From Streptomyces sp. NBC_01485 (GTDB lineage Bacteria > Actinomycetota > Actinomycetes > Streptomycetales > Streptomycetaceae): a stretch of DNA of 64,000 nt. Location of the stretch: NCBI RefSeq assembly GCF_036227125.1, contig NZ_CP109435.1, positions 6,386,001-6,450,000 of the forward strand, given 5' to 3'. A program made the position numbers and the translations under genes. The notes beneath the pieces are model-generated. The model was not told the DNA's origin and did not search any database. It worked only from the letters and a program-made list of their open reading frames with translations. Below, in pieces: positions 18,596 to 27,800 of this stretch (within the stretch, counting starts at the first letter, position 1; each line of letters begins with the position of its first letter).

Positions 18596-18817
18596 ATGGA
18601 CGGACACGTCGAGCCGACGGACCACAGGGACCACAGGGACCGCACGAAGGCAACGGAGGACCTGCCGGATCTGTCGGATCTGCCCGACCTGACGGCGCTG
18701 AGTCTGGCCGAGCTGGGGTCGATCCAACACCCGCTGCTCCAGGAGGTGTTGGCGGATCTGCGCGAGCGGGCCAAGCGGCCTGGCGAGATGCTCTGGGGAT
18801 GGACCAACTCCTTCTGA
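18596..18817 (+). CDS. fxsA: FxsA-type RiPP precursor peptide with C-terminal WGWTNSF
   Basis: 73 residues. An acidic leader ends in the FxsA-like block LPDLTALSLAELGSIQHPLL followed by QEVLADLRERA, and the peptide terminates MLWGWTNSF-COOH. FxsA family members end FxSxx; here Trp69 replaces Phe and Asn71 replaces Ser, giving WxNxx. The last seven residues, W67-G-W69-T-N71-S-F73, also match the darobactin core W-N-W-S-K-S-F at four positions (W1, W3, S6, F7). By analogy FxsB would crosslink the Trp69 ring to Asn71, and possibly Trp67 to Trp69. It has a GAGGGG ribosome site and sits 20 bp after the vWA gene. Confidence 0.85.
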   Translation: MDGHVEPTDHRDHRDRTKATEDLPDLSDLPDLTALSLAELGSIQHPLLQEVLADLRERAKRPGEMLWGWTNSF

Positions 18818-18950
18818 CATCGGTTTCGGTCGTATCGTCCACCGAATCGGACAGCGTCGAACGCTCCGCGTTTGGGGCGTCCCCCGCGGCGGGCAAGCGG
18901 TTCCGTACGGGCGGGGTCGTGCCGCGGGGATACGACAGGGGGGTGCTGAT

Positions 18951-20153
18951 GTGTCCGAACAGCACGTGCCCTTCCGGCAGTTCATCGTCAAGGTGCACGG
19001 CCGCTGCAACCTCGCCTGCCGGTACTGCTACCTCTACGAGGGCCCCGACGACACCTGGCGGGGACGCCCCGCCGCCGCGTCCCCCGAGGTCCTGGACCGC
19101 ACCGCCGACCGCATCGCCGAGCACGCGCGAGTTCACGGCCTGACCGCCCTCTCGCTGATCCTGCACGGCGGCGAACCGTTGCTGGCCGGGGCGGACACGC
19201 TCGGCCGGTTCACCGCGCTGGTCCGCGACCGGGCCCCGGCCGGCTGCACGGTCCGCGCCGTCGTCCAGACCAACGCCACCCTGCTGACCGAGAAACGCCT
19301 GGCGATCCTGGCCCGGCACCGGGTCGGCGTCGGCATCAGCCTCGACGGAGGCCTCCCCGCCCACAACGCACGCCGCGTCGACCACGCGGGACGCCCGTCC
19401 TGGCCCGCCGCCGCACGCGGGGCCCGCCTGGTCGCCGACCGCTTCCCGCAGGCGTACGCCGGGATCCTGGCGGTCGTCGACGTCACCCAGGACCCGGTGC
19501 GGACGTACGAGTCGCTGCTCGCCCTGCGCCCGCCGGCCCTGGACCTGCTGCTGCCGCACGGGAACTGGTCGGCCCCACCGCCCCACCGGGACAGCGCGGC
19601 GACGGTGTACGGCGACTGGCTGTGCGCCGTCTTCGACCGCTGGTGGGAGGCCGGGCGGCGGGAGACACGGGTGCGGCTCTTCGAGGAGTGCGTCGCGCTG
19701 CTGCTCGGACTGCCGGCGATCTCGGAGACGCTGGGGCTGGCGCCCTTCGACGCCGTGGTCGTCGAGACGGACGGGTCGATCGAGCAGGTGGACTCCCTGA
19801 AATCGGCCTACGAGGGCGCGGCCCGCACCGGCCTGGACGTCTTCCGGCACGGCTTCGACGAGGCACTGGAGCATCCGGGGGTGGCCGCCCGGCAGGCGGG
19901 CGCGGCGGCCCTCGCCGGGCAGTGCCGGGCCTGCCCGCTGCTCCCGGTCTGCGGCGGCGGCCACTACGCGCACCGCTACCGGGCGGGGCACGGCTTCCGC
20001 AACCCCTCCGTGTACTGCGCCGACCTACAGCGCTTCATCCGCCATGTGGCCGCCCGCCTCGCCGCAACCACCACTGCAACCGCAGCCACCACTGCAACCG
20101 CAACCACCACTGCCATCGCCGTCTCGGCCTCACCCGAAGGGGGCACCCCGTGA
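18951..20153 (+). CDS. fxsB: FxsB-family cyclophane-forming radical SAM/SPASM maturase
   Basis: 400 residues. The radical SAM cluster motif CNLACRYC (Cys19, Cys23, Cys26) binds the [4Fe-4S]-SAM cluster. LILHGGEPLL and the TNATLLT segment are typical of peptide maturases. The C-terminal SPASM region has CRACPLLPVCGGG and a later YCADL cysteine for auxiliary clusters. It is expected to install a C-C crosslink between an aromatic ring and the residue two positions downstream on the FxsA tail. GTG start behind GGGGGG. The tail is a Thr/Ala-rich repeat (TTTATAATTATATTT). Its stop overlaps the next gene (GTGA). Confidence 0.9.
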   Translation: MSEQHVPFRQFIVKVHGRCNLACRYCYLYEGPDDTWRGRPAAASPEVLDRTADRIAEHARVHGLTALSLILHGGEPLLAGADTLGRFTALVRDRAPAGCTVRAVVQTNATLLTEKRLAILARHRVGVGISLDGGLPAHNARRVDHAGRPSWPAAARGARLVADRFPQAYAGILAVVDVTQDPVRTYESLLALRPPALDLLLPHGNWSAPPPHRDSAATVYGDWLCAVFDRWWEAGRRETRVRLFEECVALLLGLPAISETLGLAPFDAVVVETDGSIEQVDSLKSAYEGAARTGLDVFRHGFDEALEHPGVAARQAGAAALAGQCRACPLLPVCGGGHYAHRYRAGHGFRNPSVYCADLQRFIRHVAARLAATTTATAATTATATTTAIAVSASPEGGTP

Positions 20154-21607
20154 TTCTCCCGACGGTCTGGGACCGGGCCCTCGCCGAACTCGGCCGGGCC
20201 GAGGGCGGCGCCGACACGCTCGCGCTCCTCGCCCGGGACCAGGACACCCGGCGGCTGCTCCTGCTGCGTGCCGTGCTCGACGCGGCCCAGGGCGCGGATC
20301 CGGCCGTCTGCGGCGCCGCGGAGAAGGCGCGGCTGCGGGACGACTGGGCGCTGTTCACCGAGGCGGACCGCGCCGCGCCGACCGGCCCGCCGGCTCCCGG
20401 CGACCCCGACCGCTTCGGCGCGTCCTTCGCACGGGCCCGGCTGCTGCACCCGCTCACCGGACCATGGGCCCTGAGCTGTCTGCGCGGCCTGGACCCGGCG
20501 GAGCGACCGCCCACACCGGAGAGCGCGCGCGAACTCCGGCGCGCCCTCGCCCACTTCAGCGCCCTCGCCGCCGTGGCCGCCGCACGCGCCGGGATCCCCT
20601 TCGCCGCCGAGCTGACCGCCTACGACGGAGTGCTCAACCTGCCGTCCCTCGGAACCCTGCACACCGCCACAGCGGGCGACACACCGGTCCGGGCGACCTT
20701 CCGGCAGGGCCGCGTGACACTCCGTCAGCACGACGCGCCGGACGTGACCGTGTTCCTGGAGCGCGGGTTCGGCGCCTGGTCCGGCGCGCTCGCGTGGACA
20801 CCGGCGTACGCGCTGCCCGGGCTCGTGCCCGAGGCCGCGCCCATGGCCCTGGACGACCTCGACCCGTACCGCACGGCACGCGGCGACACCCGCCACCGCG
20901 CGCTGAGCGCGCCGACGACACTGGACGACCCGGAACGCAAACGGTGGCTCCAGGCCTGGTCGGGTACGGCCGCCGCCCTGCGCTCGGGCGGCGAGCACCG
21001 GCTGACGGAGGCGCTGACGCTGCTGAGGTGCCTGGTCCCGCTGGAGATGCCGCCGGGCGCGGAAGGCCACGGCGGCTGCAGCGCGACGCGGCGCGACGCG
21101 TTCGGCGCGCTGCTGTGCAGCACCCCGCCCTCGCCGGTGGCCTTCGCCGGGACCCTCGTCCACGAACTCCAGCACGCGAAACTGGCGGCGCTCAGCGATA
21201 TGACGACACTCCATCGGGCAGGTCCGGACGCACGGTACTTCGCACCCTGGAGGCCCGATCCCCGCCCGTTCGACGGCCTCCTGCAGGGGGCCTACGCGCA
21301 TCTGGGGCTCGCGGACTTCTTCCAGCGCCGCGCGCTCGCCGCGGACTCCGCGCACCAGGAGCCGGCCTGGGCCCAGCACGCCCGCTACCGCGCCCAGGTC
21401 GGGGCGGTCCTGCCCGCGCTGGTCGGATCGCTGCATCTCACCGCCCGGGGACGGCGGTTCGTCGACGCCATGGCCACCGCGTACGAACGCATGGCCGAGG
21501 ATCCCGCTCCCCGGGGACACACAGCCCGGGCGCAGGCCTACCTGAAGGCCGCGCGCACCTTGTGGACGCGGCGTCAGACCTCCTCCACGCCTTGGCCGAA
21601 TGGGTGA
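20150..21607 (+). CDS. HExxH-motif putative peptide modification protein (alpha-KG hydroxylase-type)
   Basis: 485 residues with HELQH at 338-342 in the context GTLVHELQHAKLAALSD, the signature of the HEXXH-containing putative peptide-modification proteins found beside FxsB. Members of this group have been described as 2-oxoglutarate/iron-dependent peptide beta-hydroxylases rather than proteases. Asn, Asp or Phe positions in the precursor tail are possible targets. Translational coupling to fxsB (GTGA overlap at 20150-20153) supports a shared substrate. No signal peptide or other domain. The specific reaction is inferred. Confidence 0.8.
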   Translation: MILPTVWDRALAELGRAEGGADTLALLARDQDTRRLLLLRAVLDAAQGADPAVCGAAEKARLRDDWALFTEADRAAPTGPPAPGDPDRFGASFARARLLHPLTGPWALSCLRGLDPAERPPTPESARELRRALAHFSALAAVAAARAGIPFAAELTAYDGVLNLPSLGTLHTATAGDTPVRATFRQGRVTLRQHDAPDVTVFLERGFGAWSGALAWTPAYALPGLVPEAAPMALDDLDPYRTARGDTRHRALSAPTTLDDPERKRWLQAWSGTAAALRSGGEHRLTEALTLLRCLVPLEMPPGAEGHGGCSATRRDAFGALLCSTPPSPVAFAGTLVHELQHAKLAALSDMTTLHRAGPDARYFAPWRPDPRPFDGLLQGAYAHLGLADFFQRRALAADSAHQEPAWAQHARYRAQVGAVLPALVGSLHLTARGRRFVDAMATAYERMAEDPAPRGHTARAQAYLKAARTLWTRRQTSSTPWPNG

Positions 21608-21678
21608 AGATACCCGCGTCGGGCCGTCCACTGCGGAAAGATCGTCGCGCCGAGGTGTCGTTCGCGGGCCCGCCGCAC

Positions 21679-21707
21679 TTACCAGCGATGCGCCGAGGTT
21701 CTAGGAT
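21679..21707 (+). promoter_or_regulatory. Candidate promoter for the TIR/NB-ARC/TPR gene
   Basis: TTACCA (21679-21684) and TAGGAT (21702-21707) are separated by 17 bp, a good match to the Streptomyces housekeeping (HrdB) promoter pattern. The TAGGAT lies about 30 bp upstream of the ATG at 21738 in a 130-bp gap, so this gene may be transcribed separately from fxsB. Confidence 0.55.
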
Positions 21708-21737
21708 TTTTGTGGACTACGCGCTGGAGGCCGCTGC

Positions 21738-24700
21738 ATGTCTGGAGCTCGTACGCCGGTCGTTACGACCGTGGGGGAGGCGGCGAAACAGACCGTCACG
21801 ATCAGCTTCGCCGGGTTCAACCGGGCCTGGGCGGCCTGGATCGGGGACCGGCTGGAGCGCCGGGGGCTGCGCGTGGTGTTCCAGCGGTGGGACGCCCCGG
21901 CGGAGATCCCCCTCGTGGACCTGCTGCGCCATCTGAAGATGGCCGAGGGCCGCATCCTCGTCGTCGTCAGCGAGTGGTACTTCCAGCTCGGGCCGCGCGG
22001 CCGCGAGGAGTGGAACGCGGCGCTGGGCGAGGTCGTCGCCCCCGACCCGTCCCGTTTCGCGGCCGTCTCCGTGACCACCGCGGCCGTGCCCTCCGCCGCC
22101 GCCGTGCTCGCCCCGGCCGAACTGATCAACGTGGGCGCCGACGAGGCCGAGCGGCGCCTGCTGGACCGGCTCGGCCTGACCGCCGGTCCCCTCCCGGAGC
22201 CCGCGGAGGTCGAGCGGCGCGCCCCGCGCTTCCCCGCGTCGATGCCCGAGGTGTGGGGCGGCGTCCCGCGCCGCAACACCCGCTTCACCGGCCGCGAGCC
22301 GATCCTCAACGACGCCTACCACCAGTTGCAGGGCGCGGCGCCGGGCGCCGGTGTGGTGACGTTCCACGGCATGTCGGGGGTGGGCAAGACCCAGCTCGCC
22401 GCCGAGTACGTCTACCGCTTCGGCTCCGAGTACGACGTCGTGTGGTGGGTGAACGCCGAGAAACGGGTCACCTACCGGCGGCTGCTGGCCGAACTCGCCC
22501 CCAAACTGGGCCTGCGCACGGGCCAGGAGTACGGCGAACGGCTGCGCGCGGTACGGGACTCGCTGCGCCGCGGCGACCCCTACGCGCGCTGGCTGCTGAT
22601 CCTCGACGGCGCGGACGAACCCGACCAGATCTGGGACCTGGTGCCCACCGGCCCCGGGCACGTGATCATCACCTCGCGCAATCCCGAGTGGAGCGAGCAC
22701 AACAGCATGCTGCTGGAGGTGCCGGTGTACGCCCGCGACGAGTCGGTGGCGTTCATCCGCCGCCGCGCGCCGCGACTCGACGAGCGGGAGGCCGACCAGC
22801 TCGCGGAGGCCCTGGAGGACCTGCCGCTGCTGCTGGACCAGACCGCGGGCTGGCTCAACGACTCGGACCTGTCGGTGCAGGAGTACATCGGCCTGCTGGA
22901 GGGCGGCATCGACCAGGACGTCGTGAAGGTCTCGGTGGACTTCCCGCTCGCCTTCCAGACCGCCTGGTCGATACTGCTGAACAAACTCCGCGAGTCCGTC
23001 CCCGAGTCCGTCGACCTCCTGCGGCTGTGCACCTTCTTCGCGCCCGGCTTCATCCCCGTACGCCTCCTCAAGGAGATGCCGAGCGGCGACCTGCCCGAAC
23101 AGATCGCCGGACTGCTCAACGACCCGCTGCTGTGGAACAGGGCGATCAGCCAGCTCCGCCAGTACTCCGTGGTGCGCCTGGAGTCCCACGAGACCCTCGG
23201 CGACGAGACGGCCGCCTCCTCCGGCGAGTCCCTCTACCTGCACCGCATGGTCCACCAGATCGTCCAGAAGGACATGCCGGACGCGGACCGCGCCGAGTTC
23301 ATCGACGTCGTACGACAGGCCCTGGCCGCCGCCGATCCGCGCAGGCCCACCGACACCCGCCTGTGGCCGCGCTACGCCGAGATCGTGCCGCACCTGAAGT
23401 ACGCGGACGTCCTCAAGAGCCGGGACCCCAACGTCCAGAGCCTGGTGCTCAACTGCCTGCGCTACATGTACTTCTCCGGCGAGTACGTGGCCGGCATCAA
23501 GCTCGGCGAACGAGCCATGGAGGCCTGGCGCTCGCTGCTCGGCGAGAGCCACCCGCGGATCTGGGAACTGACCTTCCACTACGTCAACGTGCTGCGCGCC
23601 GGCGGCGAGTACGCGCGCACCGAGGCCCTCAACCGCGCGGCCGTCGAACAACTGCGGGAGGAACGCGGGGCGCAGGACCTGGAGCACCTGCGCTTCGCCA
23701 GCGGCCTCGCCGCCGACCTGCGCGGCCTGGGCCGCTACGACGAGGCGCTCGACCTGTCCCGGTGGACCCAGATGGCCTACCACGAGCTCCTCGGCGAGCA
23801 GGACTCCCGCGCCCTGAACGCCCGCAACAACGTGGCCGTCTCACTGCGTCTCCTCGGCGCCTACCAGGACGCGCTCGACATCGACCGCCAGGTCATGGAG
23901 GCGCGGCGGCTGGTGCTGAAGGGCCGTCACCCCTGGACGCTCGACTCCCAGATCTCCTACTCCGTCGACCTGCGCCTGCTGGGCCGGTACACCGAGGCCG
24001 AGTCGATCCAGTCGCAGAGCGTCCGCGACAACCGGATCGTGATGGGGGACAGCAACCCGCAGACCCTGAAGGCCGAGTACAACCTCGCGCTGTGCCAGTA
24101 CCGCAACGGCGAACGCGCCAGGGCCGGCGAGCTCTTCAGCACCGTCCTGGACAGCGGCGAGCGGGTGATGGGCGAGACGCACCCGTGGACCCTCATGTTC
24201 GCCTGCGCCCAGAGCTGCTTCGCCCGGGAGCACGGCGACATCGACCAGGCCCGGGAGACCAGCGAGGCCGTCGTCGCGCGCTACGAGGTGATGCTCGCCG
24301 ACGCCCACCCCTTCATCGCCGGAGCCCGCGCCAACCAGGCGCTCATCCTGCGCAACGTGGGCGAACGGGAACACGCCCACGTCCTCATCGAGCAGGCGCT
24401 GGCCGCCATGACGGAGGCGGTCGGGGAGAACCATCCCTGGAGCCTGGGCTGCGCTCTCAACGCCTCGGCCCTGCGCAACCTCGTCGGCGACACCGAGAGC
24501 GCGGCCACGCTCAGCAGGGACACGGCGACCCGGGCCGCCGAACTGCTCGGGCGCACCCACCCGCTCACCCTGTCGGCCCGTATCGCGCACGCGGCCGACC
24601 TGCGCGGGCTGCGCGACCGCCGGCAGGCGGAGAAGGTCGAGCAGGAGGCCCTCTCGGACCTGGAGGCGACCTTGGGCAAGCAGCACGTCCACACCATCAC

Positions 24701-24752
24701 GGCACGCTCCCGCAACCGGCCGTACTGGGACTTCGAACCCCAGACGACCTGA
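21738..24752 (+). CDS. fxsT: FxsT-like TIR / NB-ARC / tetratricopeptide-repeat protein
   Basis: 1004 residues. Residues about 17-130 form a TIR-like domain (VTISFAGFNRAWAAWIGDRL, VVFQRWDAPAEIPL, ILVVVSEWYF). A NB-ARC ATPase follows with P-loop GMSGVGKTQL (about residue 213), Walker B WLLILDGAD and VIITSRN. The C-terminal about 450 residues are TPRs (YTEAESIQSQSVRDNR, ALILRNVGEREHAHVL). This is the architecture of the FxSxx-COOH system TPR protein and parallels NLR/STAND immune sensors. It could sense the modified peptide or an invader. Whether the TIR domain hydrolyses NAD is not decidable here. Confidence 0.9.
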   Translation: MSGARTPVVTTVGEAAKQTVTISFAGFNRAWAAWIGDRLERRGLRVVFQRWDAPAEIPLVDLLRHLKMAEGRILVVVSEWYFQLGPRGREEWNAALGEVVAPDPSRFAAVSVTTAAVPSAAAVLAPAELINVGADEAERRLLDRLGLTAGPLPEPAEVERRAPRFPASMPEVWGGVPRRNTRFTGREPILNDAYHQLQGAAPGAGVVTFHGMSGVGKTQLAAEYVYRFGSEYDVVWWVNAEKRVTYRRLLAELAPKLGLRTGQEYGERLRAVRDSLRRGDPYARWLLILDGADEPDQIWDLVPTGPGHVIITSRNPEWSEHNSMLLEVPVYARDESVAFIRRRAPRLDEREADQLAEALEDLPLLLDQTAGWLNDSDLSVQEYIGLLEGGIDQDVVKVSVDFPLAFQTAWSILLNKLRESVPESVDLLRLCTFFAPGFIPVRLLKEMPSGDLPEQIAGLLNDPLLWNRAISQLRQYSVVRLESHETLGDETAASSGESLYLHRMVHQIVQKDMPDADRAEFIDVVRQALAAADPRRPTDTRLWPRYAEIVPHLKYADVLKSRDPNVQSLVLNCLRYMYFSGEYVAGIKLGERAMEAWRSLLGESHPRIWELTFHYVNVLRAGGEYARTEALNRAAVEQLREERGAQDLEHLRFASGLAADLRGLGRYDEALDLSRWTQMAYHELLGEQDSRALNARNNVAVSLRLLGAYQDALDIDRQVMEARRLVLKGRHPWTLDSQISYSVDLRLLGRYTEAESIQSQSVRDNRIVMGDSNPQTLKAEYNLALCQYRNGERARAGELFSTVLDSGERVMGETHPWTLMFACAQSCFAREHGDIDQARETSEAVVARYEVMLADAHPFIAGARANQALILRNVGEREHAHVLIEQALAAMTEAVGENHPWSLGCALNASALRNLVGDTESAATLSRDTATRAAELLGRTHPLTLSARIAHAADLRGLRDRRQAEKVEQEALSDLEATLGKQHVHTITARSRNRPYWDFEPQTT

Positions 24753-24781
24753 CCCGACGCCCACGAGCAGAGCCGAACACC

Positions 24782-24821
24782 GAAGGGCCCGCCCCCGGAA
24801 ACCTCCGGGGGCGGGCCCTTC
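24782..24821. terminator. Bidirectional terminator between fxsT and kgd
   Basis: GAAGGGCCCGCCCCCGGA pairs perfectly with TCCGGGGGCGGGCCCTTC around the loop AACC, an 18-bp stem between convergent genes. Confidence 0.85.
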
Positions 24822-24846
24822 GCCGTAGCGGGTGTGGCGGTGAGGA

Positions 24847-27800
24847 CTACGCCTCGAACACCTCACGCACCAACTGCTCCTGCTCGGCCTGGTGCCGCTT
24901 CGCGGAACCCACCGCCGGCGACGAGCCGTGCGGCCGCGAGATGCGGCGCAGACGCTCGCCGTGCGGGACCTCCGCGCCGACCGCGAGGTCGAGGTGGTCG
25001 ATCAGGTTCAGGGCGATGAACGGCCAGGCGCCCTGGTTGGCCGGCTCCTCCTGGACCCACAGGTACTTCTCGGCGCCCGGGTACTTGTTGACCTCGGCCT
25101 GCACCTCGGCGCCCGGCAGTGGGTACAGCCGCTCGAGGCGGATGATCGCCGTGTCCGTGACCCCGCGCTTCTGCCGCTCGCCGTCCAGGTCGTAGTAGAC
25201 CTTGCCGGTGCAGAAGACGACCTTCTTGACGGCCGCCGGGTCGGTGATCGAGGCGTCGCCGATGACCGGGCGGAACTGGCCCTCGGTGAACTCCTCCGCC
25301 TTCGACGCGGCGGCCTTCAGACGCAGCATCGACTTCGGGGTGAAGACGACCAGCGGCTTGTGGTGCGGGTTGTGCACCTGCCACCGCAGGAGGTGGAAGT
25401 AGTTCGACGGCAGCGTCGGCATCGCGACCGTCATGTTGTTCTGGGCGCAGAGCTGGAGGAAGCGCTCGACACGGGCCGAGGAGTGGTCCGGGCCCTGGCC
25501 CTCGTAGCCGTGGGGGAGGAGCAGCGTGACGCCGCTGGTCTGGCCCCACTTCTGCTCGGCCGCCGAGATGTACTCGTCGACGACCGTCTGCGCGCCGTTG
25601 ACGAAGTCGCCGAACTGCGCCTCCCACATCACGAGCGCGTCGGGGCGGGCCAGCGAGTAGCCGTACTCGAAGCCCATGACCGCGTACTCGGAGAGGAGGG
25701 AGTTGTAGACGTTGTAGCGCGCCTGCTCCTCGTTGAGGTACTGGAGCGGGGTGTGCTCCTCGCCCGTCTCACGGTCGATGAGGACCGCGTGACGCTGGCC
25801 GAAGGTGCCGCGCTGGGAGTCCTGGCCGGACAGCCGGACCGGGGTGCCCTCCAGGAGGAGGGAGCCGACGGCGAGCGTCTCGCCCATGCCCCAGTCGATC
25901 GTGCCGTCCTCGACCATCGACGCCCGGCGCTGCAACTGCGGCAGCAGACGCGGGTGGACGTGGAAGTAGTCGGGGATGTTGACCTGGGACTCGGCGATCC
26001 GCTTCACGGTCTCCGTGGAGATCGCGGTGTTCACGGCGACCGGGAACTCCGCCTGCGGGTCCGACACCGGGCCGGTGACCGCCTGGGCCGTGACGGCCTC
26101 GCGGACCTCCGTGAAGACCTTCTCCAGCTGGCCCTGGTAGTCCTGCAGCGCCTGCTCGGCCTCTTCCAGGGTGATGTCGCCGCGACCGATCAGGGACTCG
26201 GTGTACAGCTTGCGCACCGAGCGCTTCTTGTCGATCAGGTCGTACATCAGGGGCTGGGTGAAGGCCGGGTTGTCCGACTCGTTGTGACCGCGGCGGCGGT
26301 AGCAGATGAGGTCGATCACCACGTCCTTGTTGAACGCCTGGCGGAACTCGAAGGCGAGGCGTGCGATGCGCACGACGGCCTCGGGGTCGTCGCCGTTCAC
26401 GTGGAAGATCGGGGCCTCGATCATCCGCGCCACGTCCGTCGCGTACATCGACGAGCGGGAGGACTCCGGGGCGGCGGTGAAGCCGACCTGGTTGTTGATG
26501 ACGATGTGGACCGTGCCGCCGGTGCGGTAGCCGCGCAGTTGCGACATGTTCAGGGTCTCGGCCACCACGCCCTGGCCCGCGAAGGCCGCGTCGCCGTGCA
26601 GGGCGACCGGCAGGACGGTGAAGTCCGTGCCGCCCTTGTTGATGATGTCCTGCTTGGCGCGGCTGATGCCCTCGATGATCGGGTCGACCGTCTCCAGGTG
26701 GGACGGGTTCGCGGCCAGCGAGACCTTGATCTGCTCGCCGTCCAGGCCGGTGAAGGTCCCCTCGGCGCCCAGGTGGTACTTCACGTCGCCGGAGCCGTGC
26801 ATCGACTTCGGGTCGAGGTTGCCCTCGAACTCCCGGAAGATCTGCGCGTACGACTTGCCGACGATGTTCGCCAGCACGTTCAGCCGGCCGCGGTGGGCCA
26901 TGCCGACGACGACCTCGTCGAGCCGCGACTCGGCCGCGCTGTCCAGCACCGCGTCGAGCAGCGGGATGACGGACTCGCCGCCCTCCAGGGAGAACCGCTT
27001 CTGGCCGACGTACTTGGTCTGCAGGAAGGTCTCGAACGCCTCCGCCGCGTTCAGCCGGCGCAGGATGCGCAACTGCTCCTCGCGCTCCGGCTTGGAGTGC
27101 GGGCGCTCGATGCGGTCCTGGATCCAGCGGCGCTGCTTCGGGTCCTGGATGTGCATGAACTCGACGCCGGTGGTGCGGCAGTACGAGTCGCGCAGCACGC
27201 CGAGGATGTCGCGCAGCTTCATCAGGGACTTGCCCGAGAAGCCGCCGACGGCGAACTCGCGCTCCAGGTCCCACAGCGTCAGCCCGTGCTCGGTGATGTC
27301 GAGGTCGGGGTGCTTGCGCTGGCGGTACTCCAGCGGGTCGGTGTCGGCCATGACGTGGCCGCGGACCCGGTAGGAGTGGATCAGCTCGAAGACGCGGGCG
27401 GCCTTCGTGACGTCGTCGTCGTGCGAGGCGTCGATGTCCTTGAGCCAGCGGACCGGCTCGTAGGGGATGCGCAGCGCCTCGAAGATCTCGTCGTAGAAGC
27501 CGTTCTCGCCGAGGAGGGAGTTCGCGACGACGCGCAGGAACTCGCCGGAGGCGGCGCCCTGGATGACCCGGTGGTCGTAGGTCGACGTGAGTGTCATGAC
27601 CTTCGCGATGCCGAGCTTGTTCAGGGTGTCCTGGCTGGTGCCCTGGAACTCCGCCGGGTAGTCCATCGAGCCGACGCCCATGATGACCGACTGACCGGGC
27701 ATCAGACGCGGCACGGAGTGGACGGTGCCGAGGCCGCCGGGGTTGGTCAGGGAGACCGTGACACCGGTGAAGTCGTCCATCGTCAGCTTGCCGTCGCGGG

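Noticed and set aside
15636..19991. Minus-strand open frame of over 1400 codons opposite the vWA-fxsA-fxsB genes
   Set aside because: A shadow of GC-biased genes on the other strand; the sense frames carry clear domains.
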